Assembly (NCBI RefSeq): GCF_001905885.1
Contig: NZ_LIYH01000005.1
Location: 372,001-436,000 of the forward strand
Source of the DNA: Streptomyces sp. CB03234
GTDB lineage: Bacteria > Actinomycetota > Actinomycetes > Streptomycetales > Streptomycetaceae
DNA: 64,000 nucleotides
Direction: 5' to 3'
Position 1 is the stretch's first letter. Every line of letters starts with the position of its first letter. Below, in pieces: positions 1-7,780 of the stretch. The notes beneath the pieces were generated by a model. The model had not been told where the DNA came from. It did no database searches and worked only from the letters and a program-made list of their open reading frames with translations. The translations under genes and the position numbers were made by a program.

Positions 1-6
1 CACCGG

Positions 7-549
7 CTACAGGTACGGCCCCGAGCGGATCGCGCCGTGGCCGCGCTCGTCGTCGTCATCGGTCGGCGCGCCCGGGGGCAGCGCCCGGCGCATCTGCTCC
101 AGCTGGGCGCGGGCCGCCATCTGCTGGGCGAACAGCGCCGTCTGGATGCCGTGGAACAGGCCCTCCAGCCAGCCCACCAACTGCGCCTGCGCGATGCGCA
201 GTTCCGCCTCGGAGGGGATGGCCTCGTCCGTGAACGGAAGGGACAGGCGTTCGAGTTCTTCCACCAGTTCGGGCGCCAGGCCGTCCTCCAGCTCCTTCAC
301 CGAGCTGGCGTGGATCTCCTTCAGGCGTACCCGGCTGGCCTCGTCGAGAGGTGCCGCACGGACTTCTTCCAGAAGCTGCTTGATCATGCTGCCGATACGC
401 ATGACCTTCGCAGGCTGTTCAACCATCTCCGTCACCGGGACCTCGCGCGACTCGTCGTCACCGTCACCGCCGCCGAGAGCCATTCCGTCCTGTCCTACGA
501 CCAGGATCTGGGGGTTCTCGTGCGACCGTTCATTCCTCGGCATCTCCAT
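7..549 (-). CDS. bpa: Bacterial proteasome activator Bpa (DUF2587)
   Basis: ATP-independent ring activator that opens the 20S proteasome gate and feeds it unfolded proteins (family knowledge from mycobacterial Bpa/PafE). About 180 residues from the ATG at 549, which reads MEMPRNERS and has a GAGAGA stretch about 9 bases upstream; ATGs at 558 and 543 are alternatives. The conserved four-helix core is clear: EQPAKVMRIG, then LEEVRAAPLDEASR, then AELRIAQAQLVGWLEGLFHG and QTALFAQQMAARAQLEQMRR. It ends in GPYL, the C-terminal Tyr-X docking tail (GQYL in M. tuberculosis). The N-terminal 40 residues and a DDDDE stretch before the tail look disordered. No proteasome gene lies in the window. Identification is firm; only the start is uncertain. 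Confidence 0.93.
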   Translation of the reverse strand: MEMPRNERSHENPQILVVGQDGMALGGGDGDDESREVPVTEMVEQPAKVMRIGSMIKQLLEEVRAAPLDEASRVRLKEIHASSVKELEDGLAPELVEELERLSLPFTDEAIPSEAELRIAQAQLVGWLEGLFHGIQTALFAQQMAARAQLEQMRRALPPGAPTDDDDERGHGAIRSGPYL

Positions 550-648
550 GCCAGCCATTCTCTCGCACGGGTGCGTCACCAGACGGTCTGCCCCCGTACG
601 CGGGTGATCCACCCTCGTACGGGGGCACAACCGGCCCGGCAGCCCCTG

Positions 649-3516
649 TTACGTCGCCGCGCGGCGGGCCACCGCCCCGCGCGAGCGCGTCACCAGAGCG
701 GCGAGGAGCGCGGCACCCAGCGGGACGGCGACCAGCAGGGCGGCCAGCGTCTCCCACGGGACGATGATCGGCACGTGCGGAACGTCCATCAGGCCGCCCT
801 GATCCAGTGCCGTCTCGTACCAGTTCATCATCTGGCGCCGCTCGGTCAGTCGCAGCCCGACCGCCGGCAGGACCCCTGCCGCCGAACCGAGCAGCACACC
901 CATCACGGCGACCACCCCGCACTGGAAACCGCTCAGCGTCCGCCGTACCCGCGGCGGAGCACCGACCGCGGCCAGCGTCTTCAGATCGGCCTCCGCGTCC
1001 GCCTGGGCGAGCCCGGTGGCGATACCGGCCGCGCCGATGGTGATCAGCCCGGCGAAGACGGTCAGCGACAGCAGCACGATGCTGTTCTCGCTGACGAAGC
1101 CTTCCTCCACATGGAGGTCGACGCCGGCACCCGTCTGGGCGAGTTCGTCGTCGAGCCGCTGGCGCTGCTCCGTGCTCGGCATCCTGTCGGTCGAGAAGTA
1201 CGCGCCGAACGGCACCGTCGTGAGGCCCGCCGCCTTGGCCGCGGCCGGCGGCACGATGCCCGCCAGGCCGTAGGACTCGGTCCCCCGGGCGGCCTGGTAC
1301 GTGTCGAACGACACGACCTCGCCCGGCGGCTCCTTGCCCTGCGCCATGGCCTCCTCGGCCTTCCTGGAGTCGGTGATCAGCTTGATGCCCAGCTTGCCCC
1401 TGGCGTCGATCAGCACACGGGAGAAGGACACGACCCTGCCCTCGGCCAGCGCCTTCTCGGCCGCCGCGTCCTTGATCCCCAGCACCTTCAGCAGCGTGCC
1501 GTCGGCGACGACGAGCCCGCTCTCGGTGTACGCCATGTCCGGCGAGTCCTTGCAGCGCCAGTCCTGGGCGAGCTTGCGGCGCTCGGCCTTGGAGTACTTC
1601 TCCGCCGGGTCGGAGCCGTCGGGCGAGGTGGCCCACAGAGGGCACTGGTTGGCCTCGGGGATGACGACCTCGTGACGGCCGCAGCCCTCACCCTGCCCGT
1701 ACATGTCGCACCCCGCCCTGCCCACCGCGATCCGGTCCACATCGGCCCGCACATCGACGGGCAGGTTCTTCTGCACCGCGTCACGTACCACCGGGACGTC
1801 CCGGCCGCCGCCCTCCCTGACCATCACGGAGACCGCTCCATGCGGCAGCCGCGCCTCGTACGCCGCCCGCTGCTGGGCGTCGTCGCTCGCCTGGTACGTC
1901 GCCACGGCGACCGTGCCCGCGACCGCGGCCAGCACCGCGGCGACCGCCGGAGCCGTACGCCCCCGGTTGCGCACCGCGTCCCGCAGCGCCAGGCGCGGCG
2001 ACAGCGGCAGCCAGCGGCCGGCGCGCCCGAACAGGCCCACCAGGGCGGGGGTCATCGCGACGACGCCCAGCTCGGCGAGGGCGCTGCCGCCCGCGACGAT
2101 GACGAACTGGTCGGAGACCACCGACCCGTACAGCGCGATCGCGGCGCCCAGCAGGACGGCGATCAGGCCCACGACGGGCAGCACCCTGCTGCTGCGGCGC
2201 ACCCCGCGGCGGCCGGTGAGCGAGGCGAGGACCGTCTGACGGGACGCGGTGACGGCCGGTACGACCGCGGCCAGCAGGCCGGTCAGCACGGCGAGCAGCC
2301 CGATACCGAGCAGCTCCAGCGGCCGGACGTCGAAGGCGCCGAACCGCCGGCCCATGTAGTCCTCCAGCACCGGCTGGAGGAGGAACGTCAGGATCAGTCC
2401 GAGCACCGTGCCGACGACGGCCGCGGCGACACCGATGACCAGACCACCCGCCAGGACGATGGCCCGGATGTGGCGGCGGTCGCCGCCGTTGGCACCGACC
2501 AGCCCGAGCTGTCGCCGCGAGCGGCGGGCGCCGACGGCGAAGGCGGGACCCGCCAGCAGGCAGATCTCCAGCATCGCGAGGCCGACGACGGTCCCGGCGG
2601 CGGCGAGCGCGGCGGCCTGGGCGGCCGTACTGTTGCCGTAGTCGCCCCACCCCTCGCTCTGGAACAGCGGTACGTCGGAGTCGGCCGGCGGGTCGAGGGC
2701 GACCGCGCGCGATGTCACCACGACGCCCTTGGTGTTGGCCTCCTTGACCATGTTCCACGTGAAACCGTCCGTGCCGCCCGCCGGACGGGGCAGGGTCAGC
2801 AGATGCGTGGTGCTCTTGTCCGTCCCGGGCATCCCGGCCGCTTCGAGCGCCTTCCCCAGCGGGTCGAGGAAGGCCCCGGGCAGCGCGTTGACCTGGTCGG
2901 TCTTGAGCTCGTTGGGCAGCTCGTAGGAGCCGACGATCCGGTACTCGCGGTCGAGGCCGCGCGCGGTCAGCGTCGAACCGACCTTCAGCCCGCTGGACTC
3001 CAGGAAGTGTGTGGTCGCGGCGACCTCGTCGGCCTTCCCGGGGAACCGGCCGTCCCGCAGGACCATGATGCCCCTGGCCATCGGGTCGGCCGCCTTGAGC
3101 TCCCGGATCTCCGTCTGGAGCAGACCGTGGGCCGTACGCAGCCTCCCGGCCCCTACCGAGTCCGTCAACACCGTGGAGTTCGCCGGGAAGACCTTGGTGA
3201 CGTCCGCCTTGCCCTCGGGCCACGGCTTGTTCTCGAAGGCTTCCACCGGAATGGCGGATCCCTCCAGCGGGTGCTGGAGGACCGGCGTACCGCCGTAGCC
3301 GGAGTCGGAGATCCGCGCGTCGGCGGCGCCGATCGACCGGGCCAGCTTCTCCTCGGTGGACAACTCCGAGCTGCGCAGCGTCAGATCGGCCGCGCTGACA
3401 CCGAGGATCGGCAGGGCGATCATCGCCAGGACGAGGAAACTCCGGCCCTTGTAGCGCCAGGCGTCACGGCGGGCGATGCGCACCGCGGCACGCCAGGAGT
3501 GGAACCAGTTGTTCAC
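649..3516 (-). CDS. FtsX-like ABC exporter permease (MacB type)
   Basis: Large permease of 955 residues for the ATPase encoded just upstream. The GTG start (VNNWFHSWRAAVRIARRD) overlaps the ATPase stop in a GTGA arrangement, so the two are translationally coupled. An N-terminal membrane helix (FLVLAMIALPILGVSAA) is followed by a roughly 300-residue extracytoplasmic domain. A block of membrane helices around residues 340-530, a second extracytoplasmic domain containing several Cys (GCDMYGQGEGCGRHE, NQCPLW, DWRCKD) and a final group of helices near the C-terminus complete it. This duplicated FtsX layout is typical of actinobacterial exporters of lipids, peptides or antibiotics. The substrate cannot be read from sequence. 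It is likely regulated by the PadR gene at the head of the operon. Confidence 0.9.
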   Translation of the reverse strand: MNNWFHSWRAAVRIARRDAWRYKGRSFLVLAMIALPILGVSAADLTLRSSELSTEEKLARSIGAADARISDSGYGGTPVLQHPLEGSAIPVEAFENKPWPEGKADVTKVFPANSTVLTDSVGAGRLRTAHGLLQTEIRELKAADPMARGIMVLRDGRFPGKADEVAATTHFLESSGLKVGSTLTARGLDREYRIVGSYELPNELKTDQVNALPGAFLDPLGKALEAAGMPGTDKSTTHLLTLPRPAGGTDGFTWNMVKEANTKGVVVTSRAVALDPPADSDVPLFQSEGWGDYGNSTAAQAAALAAAGTVVGLAMLEICLLAGPAFAVGARRSRRQLGLVGANGGDRRHIRAIVLAGGLVIGVAAAVVGTVLGLILTFLLQPVLEDYMGRRFGAFDVRPLELLGIGLLAVLTGLLAAVVPAVTASRQTVLASLTGRRGVRRSSRVLPVVGLIAVLLGAAIALYGSVVSDQFVIVAGGSALAELGVVAMTPALVGLFGRAGRWLPLSPRLALRDAVRNRGRTAPAVAAVLAAVAGTVAVATYQASDDAQQRAAYEARLPHGAVSVMVREGGGRDVPVVRDAVQKNLPVDVRADVDRIAVGRAGCDMYGQGEGCGRHEVVIPEANQCPLWATSPDGSDPAEKYSKAERRKLAQDWRCKDSPDMAYTESGLVVADGTLLKVLGIKDAAAEKALAEGRVVSFSRVLIDARGKLGIKLITDSRKAEEAMAQGKEPPGEVVSFDTYQAARGTESYGLAGIVPPAAAKAAGLTTVPFGAYFSTDRMPSTEQRQRLDDELAQTGAGVDLHVEEGFVSENSIVLLSLTVFAGLITIGAAGIATGLAQADAEADLKTLAAVGAPPRVRRTLSGFQCGVVAVMGVLLGSAAGVLPAVGLRLTERRQMMNWYETALDQGGLMDVPHVPIIVPWETLAALLVAVPLGAALLAALVTRSRGAVARRAAT

Positions 3517-4265
3517 CGCTCGGCCGCCTGGCCGGTGAGCAGGGAGTCGGCGTCGCTGCGCAGGGTCTGGTCGACGACCGCGCCGTCCCGCAGGAACACC
3601 ACCCGGTCGGCCCAGGCGGCGAACCGGGGCTCGTGGGTGACCAGGACGCCCGCCGCGCCCGCGTCGCAACGGGCGCGCAGCAGCGCGAGCACGGACTCGC
3701 CGGTCTCGGAGTCCAGGGCGCCGGTCGGTTCGTCGGCGAGGACGAGCCGCCGGTCGCCCACCAGGGCCCGGGCTATCGCCACACGCTGCTGCTGACCGCC
3801 GGACATCTCGTCGGGGAACCGATCGGCGAGGTGCCCGAGGTCCATCTCCTCCAGCGCGGCGATCGCCTCCCGTCGCGCCTTGCGGGCGGAGGTGCCGTCG
3901 AGTTCGCGCGGCAGGGCGACGTTCTCGGCGGCGGTGAGCGCCGGGATGAGGTTGTAGTCCTGGAAGACGTACCCGATGCTGCGGCGCCGGAGGGCGGCGA
4001 GCGTCTTGCGGTCGGCGGCGGTGATGTCGGTGTTCTCCACGATCACCTGGCCGGAGGTGGGGCTGTCGAGGCCGCCCGCGATGGTGAGAAGCGTGGACTT
4101 GCCGGAGCCGGACGGGCCCATGACGGCGACGAGTTCACCGGGGAAGACAGCGAGGTCGATCCCGCGCAGGGCGTGCACCTCGGTGGCCCCTGACCCGTGG
4201 ACACGGGTCAGGTTCTTCAGTCGCAGCACGGGCTGCGGGGGCTGTTGCGACGAGGGTGATGACAT
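3513..4265 (-). CDS. ABC exporter ATPase (MacB/LolD type)
   Basis: Cytoplasmic nucleotide-binding subunit, 250 residues, for the adjacent FtsX-type permease. Visible motifs are Walker A (GPSGSGKST, about residue 51), Q-loop (VFQDYNL), signature MSGGQQQR, Walker B (LVLADEPTGALD) and the switch His in VTHEP. The DEPTGALDS signature is characteristic of MacB/LolD ATPases that pair with FtsX permeases. It starts at an ATG with a G-rich ribosome site upstream, and its stop overlaps the permease start by 4 bases. A 93-base gap separates it from padR on the same strand, so a three-gene operon is inferred. Confidence 0.95.
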   Translation of the reverse strand: MSSPSSQQPPQPVLRLKNLTRVHGSGATEVHALRGIDLAVFPGELVAVMGPSGSGKSTLLTIAGGLDSPTSGQVIVENTDITAADRKTLAALRRRSIGYVFQDYNLIPALTAAENVALPRELDGTSARKARREAIAALEEMDLGHLADRFPDEMSGGQQQRVAIARALVGDRRLVLADEPTGALDSETGESVLALLRARCDAGAAGVLVTHEPRFAAWADRVVFLRDGAVVDQTLRSDADSLLTGQAAER

Positions 4266-4358
4266 GGACAGGGGTCCCCCCTTGGGCGTACGCGTGCAGG
4301 GACAGGCGTACGGAGCGGATGTGTACGGGATGGTGGGTGCGGCGGCGGACGCGGCCGG

Positions 4359-4988
4359 TCACGTCCCCGGCAGCCGGGACGTCGCCCGGCCCGCCTCGGG
4401 AACGCGCGGGGGTACGGCCTGGGCGGCGGCCTGCGGGGCGGCACCGGCGGAGAGCCGGATGAGCCGGGCCTCGCAGTGGTCGAGCCACCGCGCCTCGGCC
4501 TCCGTCCGGAAGATGAGCTGTTCCAGGACGAGCAGCCAGGCCACGTCGTCCCGCTCCTGGGACGCCCCGCTCTCCACGGCGGTGATGGCCTGCGCCTTGA
4601 GCCGGGTGTAGTCCTGCATCGCCTTGACGGTGTGGCGGCGCTGCGACTGGATCACGTTCCGGATGTCGACACCGGGTGCCCCGACCGCCATGGCGAGCTT
4701 GATGGCCAACTCGTCACGGACGGGGCTGGTGCGGTCGACCGGGTTCTCGAACCAGAGCCTGAGCTCCTCACGGCCCGCGTCGGTGATCGCGTAGAGCGCG
4801 TGCCCCGCCTCGTCCTCACCGCCCTGCTCGATCAAACCGTCCCGCTCCAGCCGGCTGAGCGTCGTGTAGACCTGGCCGACGTTGAGCGGCCACGTGGACC
4901 CGGTGCGCGACTCGAACTCCGTACGGAGCTGGGAGCCGTAGCGCGGACCGCGTTCGAGAAGGGCGAGGAGGCCGTGGCGGATCGACAT
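4359..4988 (-). CDS. PadR-family transcriptional regulator
   Basis: Winged-helix repressor of about 209 residues. The N-terminal PadR domain (SIRHGLLALLERGPRYGSQLRTEFE ... VYTTLSRLERDGL) is followed by a helical dimerisation domain (Vir_act_alpha type) ending in a variable Ala/Pro-rich tail. The ATG at 4988 fits the conserved family N-terminus MSIRHG; an upstream in-frame start would add 12 atypical residues read straight through the operator. No ribosome site precedes 4988, so a leaderless transcript is likely. As first gene before an ABC ATPase and FtsX permease it most likely represses the whole operon until a ligand binds, which is inference from the common PadR-ABC arrangement. Confidence 0.9.
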   Translation of the reverse strand: MSIRHGLLALLERGPRYGSQLRTEFESRTGSTWPLNVGQVYTTLSRLERDGLIEQGGEDEAGHALYAITDAGREELRLWFENPVDRTSPVRDELAIKLAMAVGAPGVDIRNVIQSQRRHTVKAMQDYTRLKAQAITAVESGASQERDDVAWLLVLEQLIFRTEAEARWLDHCEARLIRLSAGAAPQAAAQAVPPRVPEAGRATSRLPGT

Positions 4989-5010
4989 ACTCAGTATGTA
5001 TACCGAGTAT
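4987..5010. promoter_or_regulatory. PadR operator and -10 region overlapping the padR start
   Basis: A 24-bp near-perfect dyad: the left half reads ATACTCAGTATG and the reverse complement of the right half reads ATACTCGGTATA, so 10 of 12 positions match. This resembles known PadR sites built from ATAC/GTAT half-sites. Its left edge contains two bases of the padR ATG. On the minus strand a CATACT -10-like hexamer (4993-4998) sits 4 bases before the ATG, putting the expected +1 at the start codon. Bound repressor would therefore cover both polymerase contact and start codon. Confidence 0.75.
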
Positions 5011-5074
5011 GCCCACGCCGACAAGGGTCCTCAGAAGGACCTGGAACGTCCGTCTCAAGGCGGACGGGCAGCGG

Positions 5075-5719
5075 TCAGCGGCGCCTTATGCGCAGCCCGA
5101 GGAAGCCCAGACCGAGGCCCATCATGGCGAGCCCGACGCCCAGCGTCAGCACCGGAATCTGCCGGTCAGCGACGGTGCCGGCGGCCCGCGCGGCGGGCTC
5201 GTACGCGGCGGCGGGCGGCGAGTGCGGCGGGTCGGCGGCCGCCGGGGACTCCGTCTCAGGTACCGCCTCGCCCTCCGGTTCCTCACCCCGGGGAAGGCCC
5301 GGCGCTGTTGCCGTTTTGGTACGTGCGGGGTCGGCCGAGCCGGATGGCGAACCCGGCGACGCCGCTTCGGAGGCGCTCACCGACGGCGACGTGGGCCGCC
5401 CGGGCCGCTGCCGCCCCTCCCCGGCCGGCCGCCCGGCCAGCGACGGCGAGGCGGCGGCGTGCCGCGTCGGCCCCAGGACGGAACCGGGCCCGGTGCCGGC
5501 CCCGGGGCCCGTACCGGACGCCGAGGCCGAGGGGGACGCGGAAGGAGAAGGGGTGGCGGGTGAGCCGGAGGCGTCGTCACTCGGCCGGACGATCCCCACG
5601 CCCGAGTCGGCGGCGGGCGCCGTCTCCTCCGCGTACGCCGAAGAGACCGAGCCTGAGGACACGGCCAGCACCAGAACCGCGACCGCCGTCGCACACCGTG
5701 AGTCGAGCCTTGGAGCCAC
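5075..5719 (-). CDS. Secreted, membrane-anchored Ser/Pro/Ala-rich protein
   Basis: Unrecognised protein of 214 residues. It has a Sec signal peptide (ATAVAVLVLAVSSGSVSSAYA, cleavage near residue 30). A roughly 150-residue low-complexity region follows, rich in Ser, Pro, Ala and Gly and probably disordered or cell-wall spanning. A C-terminal hydrophobic helix (VLTLGVGLAMMGLGLGFLGLRI) with an RRR tail completes a cell-surface anchor layout. There is no LPXTG motif. It is transcribed toward padR; the operator at 4987-5010 lies downstream of it. Function unknown. Confidence 0.75.
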   Translation of the reverse strand: MAPRLDSRCATAVAVLVLAVSSGSVSSAYAEETAPAADSGVGIVRPSDDASGSPATPSPSASPSASASGTGPGAGTGPGSVLGPTRHAAASPSLAGRPAGEGRQRPGRPTSPSVSASEAASPGSPSGSADPARTKTATAPGLPRGEEPEGEAVPETESPAAADPPHSPPAAAYEPAARAAGTVADRQIPVLTLGVGLAMMGLGLGFLGLRIRRR

Positions 5720-5842
5720 CGGGTGACCCCCTCCCGTGCGAACCGCCAGGAGCCGTCACTGTCCACGGCCCCACAACGCACTCAGCGTCACACGGTGGAC
5801 GTGCTCCGGCATCCCGGGCGGCCCGACAGCCACCCGCAGGGG

Positions 5843-7465
5843 TTACTCGCCCGGGTCACCCGTCGCGACGGTCAGCTCGAACGTCTGGTTGCCGGGCACC
5901 ACGGCCGTCCCCTCCGTGGGGAACTGGGAGATCACCTGGTCCTCGGCGTACTGCGGGTTGTCCTCTTCCTTGACCGTGTACTTCCAGCCCGCCGCCTGGA
6001 GGCAGCTCTTGACCGAGATGACGTCCTTGTAGGTGAAGCTCGGCGCCTGCACCTTCGACGGATCGTCACTGTCCTCCGAGGCGTCCGTGCACTCGGTCGT
6101 CTCCATCGTCCGGTGCCGCTCCGGCGGCTTGTGACCCGCCTCGGCCGGCTCCGCCGACTGGCTCGTACCACCCCCGCCCGCCTCCGTGGCCGGGTCCTCG
6201 TCGTCGCCGCCGCTCAGCGAGATCGCCGCGACGAGGCCGCCGATGGCGAGCAGGGCGACCACGATCGCGCCCACGACGACCGGCATGTTGCTCTTGCCCC
6301 CACCGCTCGACGGCGCCGGAGCGGCGGTCTGCGGGGAGATGGTGTACGGCGGCGGCGCAGGCGTCTGGTACGCCGGAGCCGGGGTCTGCGGCTGCTGCGG
6401 GTAGCCGTACGAGGGAGCGGGCGTCGGAGCAGGCGTCCCGTACGGCTGGTACGGCGTCTGCACGCTGTGCGGCCCCGGCGCCGGGGTGGTGTGGTCGACC
6501 GGCGGGAACACCGCCGAACCGACCCCGGCGCCGCTGCTCGCGTGCGGCGCGCCCTGCACGATCACCGGCGCGCCCGTCTGGCCCTGCCCCGCCGACAGCA
6601 GCCGCAGGCACTCGTCCCGCATGGCGGCCGCGCTCGGGAAGCGCTCGTTCGGGTTCTTCTTCAGCGCACGCGCCACCAGCGCGTCCATCGCCGGCGTGAT
6701 CGACCGGTTGATGGAGGACGGCGCGACCGGCTCCTCCTGCACATGGGCGTACGCGATGGCCAGCGGCGAGTCCGCGTCGAACGGGATGCGCCCCGTCAGC
6801 AGCTGGAACAGCATGATGCCGACCGAGTACAGGTCGGAACGCGCGTCCACGCCCCGCCCCAGCGCCTGCTCCGGCGACAGGTACTGCGGCGTGCCGACGA
6901 CCATGCCGGTCTGCGTCATCGACGTGACGCCCGACTGCATGGCGCGCGCGATGCCGAAGTCCATGACCTTGACCACACCGCGCTTGGTCATCATCACGTT
7001 GCCCGGCTTGATGTCGCGGTGGACCAGACCCATCTCGTGGCTGGTCTCCAGCGCGGCCAGCACGTCGGCCGTCACCTTCAGCGCCTTGTCGGCCGGCATG
7101 GCGCCGAACTGCTGGATGTCCGCCTGGAGCACCGAGCCGAGGGGCTGGCCCTCCACGTACTCCATGACGATGTACGGCATCAGCGAGCCGCCGAGGTCGT
7201 CCTCGCCGGTGTCGAAGACCGACACGATGTTGGTGTGCTGGAGCTTGGCGACGGCCTGCGCCTCGCGGCGGAAGCGCTCGCGGAACGACTGCTCCCGGCC
7301 CAGCTCGGTGTGGAGCGTCTTGATGGCGACCTGCCGGTCCAGCGCACTGTCGTACGCCAGATAGACGGACGCCATACCGCCTTCGCCGAGCAGGTCGCGA
7401 AGCTGGTACCGGCCGCCCGCCACCGAGCCGCCCGCATAGCGGCCCTGTGCGCCGTCCTGGCTCAT
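5843..7465 (-). CDS. Membrane Ser/Thr protein kinase with one PASTA domain
   Basis: Eukaryotic-like (PknB/Hanks type) kinase of 540 residues. The N-terminal kinase domain has a Gly-rich loop GEGGMASVY (28-35), ATP Lys49, catalytic HRDIKPGN (Asp151), DFG (Asp169), and an activation loop with TSMTQTGMVVGTPQYLSPEQ. A Pro-rich juxtamembrane linker follows, then one membrane helix (PVVVGAIVVALLAIGGLVAA, about 395-415), then an external segment ending in a single PASTA-like domain (about residues 470-535, with VISQFPTEGT). PASTA domains typically sense peptidoglycan fragments or lipid II. Most homologues carry several repeats; this one carries one. It is divergent from a second kinase 315 bp away, so the two probably share regulation. 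Confidence 0.93.
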   Translation of the reverse strand: MSQDGAQGRYAGGSVAGGRYQLRDLLGEGGMASVYLAYDSALDRQVAIKTLHTELGREQSFRERFRREAQAVAKLQHTNIVSVFDTGEDDLGGSLMPYIVMEYVEGQPLGSVLQADIQQFGAMPADKALKVTADVLAALETSHEMGLVHRDIKPGNVMMTKRGVVKVMDFGIARAMQSGVTSMTQTGMVVGTPQYLSPEQALGRGVDARSDLYSVGIMLFQLLTGRIPFDADSPLAIAYAHVQEEPVAPSSINRSITPAMDALVARALKKNPNERFPSAAAMRDECLRLLSAGQGQTGAPVIVQGAPHASSGAGVGSAVFPPVDHTTPAPGPHSVQTPYQPYGTPAPTPAPSYGYPQQPQTPAPAYQTPAPPPYTISPQTAAPAPSSGGGKSNMPVVVGAIVVALLAIGGLVAAISLSGGDDEDPATEAGGGGTSQSAEPAEAGHKPPERHRTMETTECTDASEDSDDPSKVQAPSFTYKDVISVKSCLQAAGWKYTVKEEDNPQYAEDQVISQFPTEGTAVVPGNQTFELTVATGDPGE

Positions 7466-7780
7466 GATCTTGCTCCCCCGTGCGCGCGCCCGTGGCCGCG
7501 GTGATGCGGTGATCCCGTTTTACGGGCCCAGTCTGCCCCAGGGCCGGGACACGTCAAGCCGGGTGCCCGTTCCGTGACCGTACGCACAGCAAGCGTCTCG
7601 GAAGCGTTACACGCCGGGCATGGAATTTGCACAGGCGTACGGGGAACCGGTTGGATGGCCGGTCCATCCCGAACCGGCGCGGCACGCGAAGGCTGTAGCG
7701 TGACGTGACGTAGTACCCCTTAAGACACGGCGGCACACCGCACGCGGACAGCAAGCGGACAGAAACGACGGCGAGGACTG
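7466..7780. other. Intergenic region between the two divergent kinase genes
   Basis: This 315-bp gap holds no credible gene. It must contain both kinase promoters. A TGTAGCGT stretch near 7691-7698 could be a -10 element for the rightward kinase, whose ribosome site GCGAGGA ends about 4 bases before its ATG. No strong inverted repeat was found. Confidence 0.5.

Noticed and set aside
37..3795. 1252-codon open frame on the plus strand, plus other long antisense frames such as 8219-10597, 21368-25207 and 57028-59352
   Set aside because: They lie opposite well-supported genes, are rich in Arg/Gly/His with no domain likeness, and arise from GC-rich codon structure.
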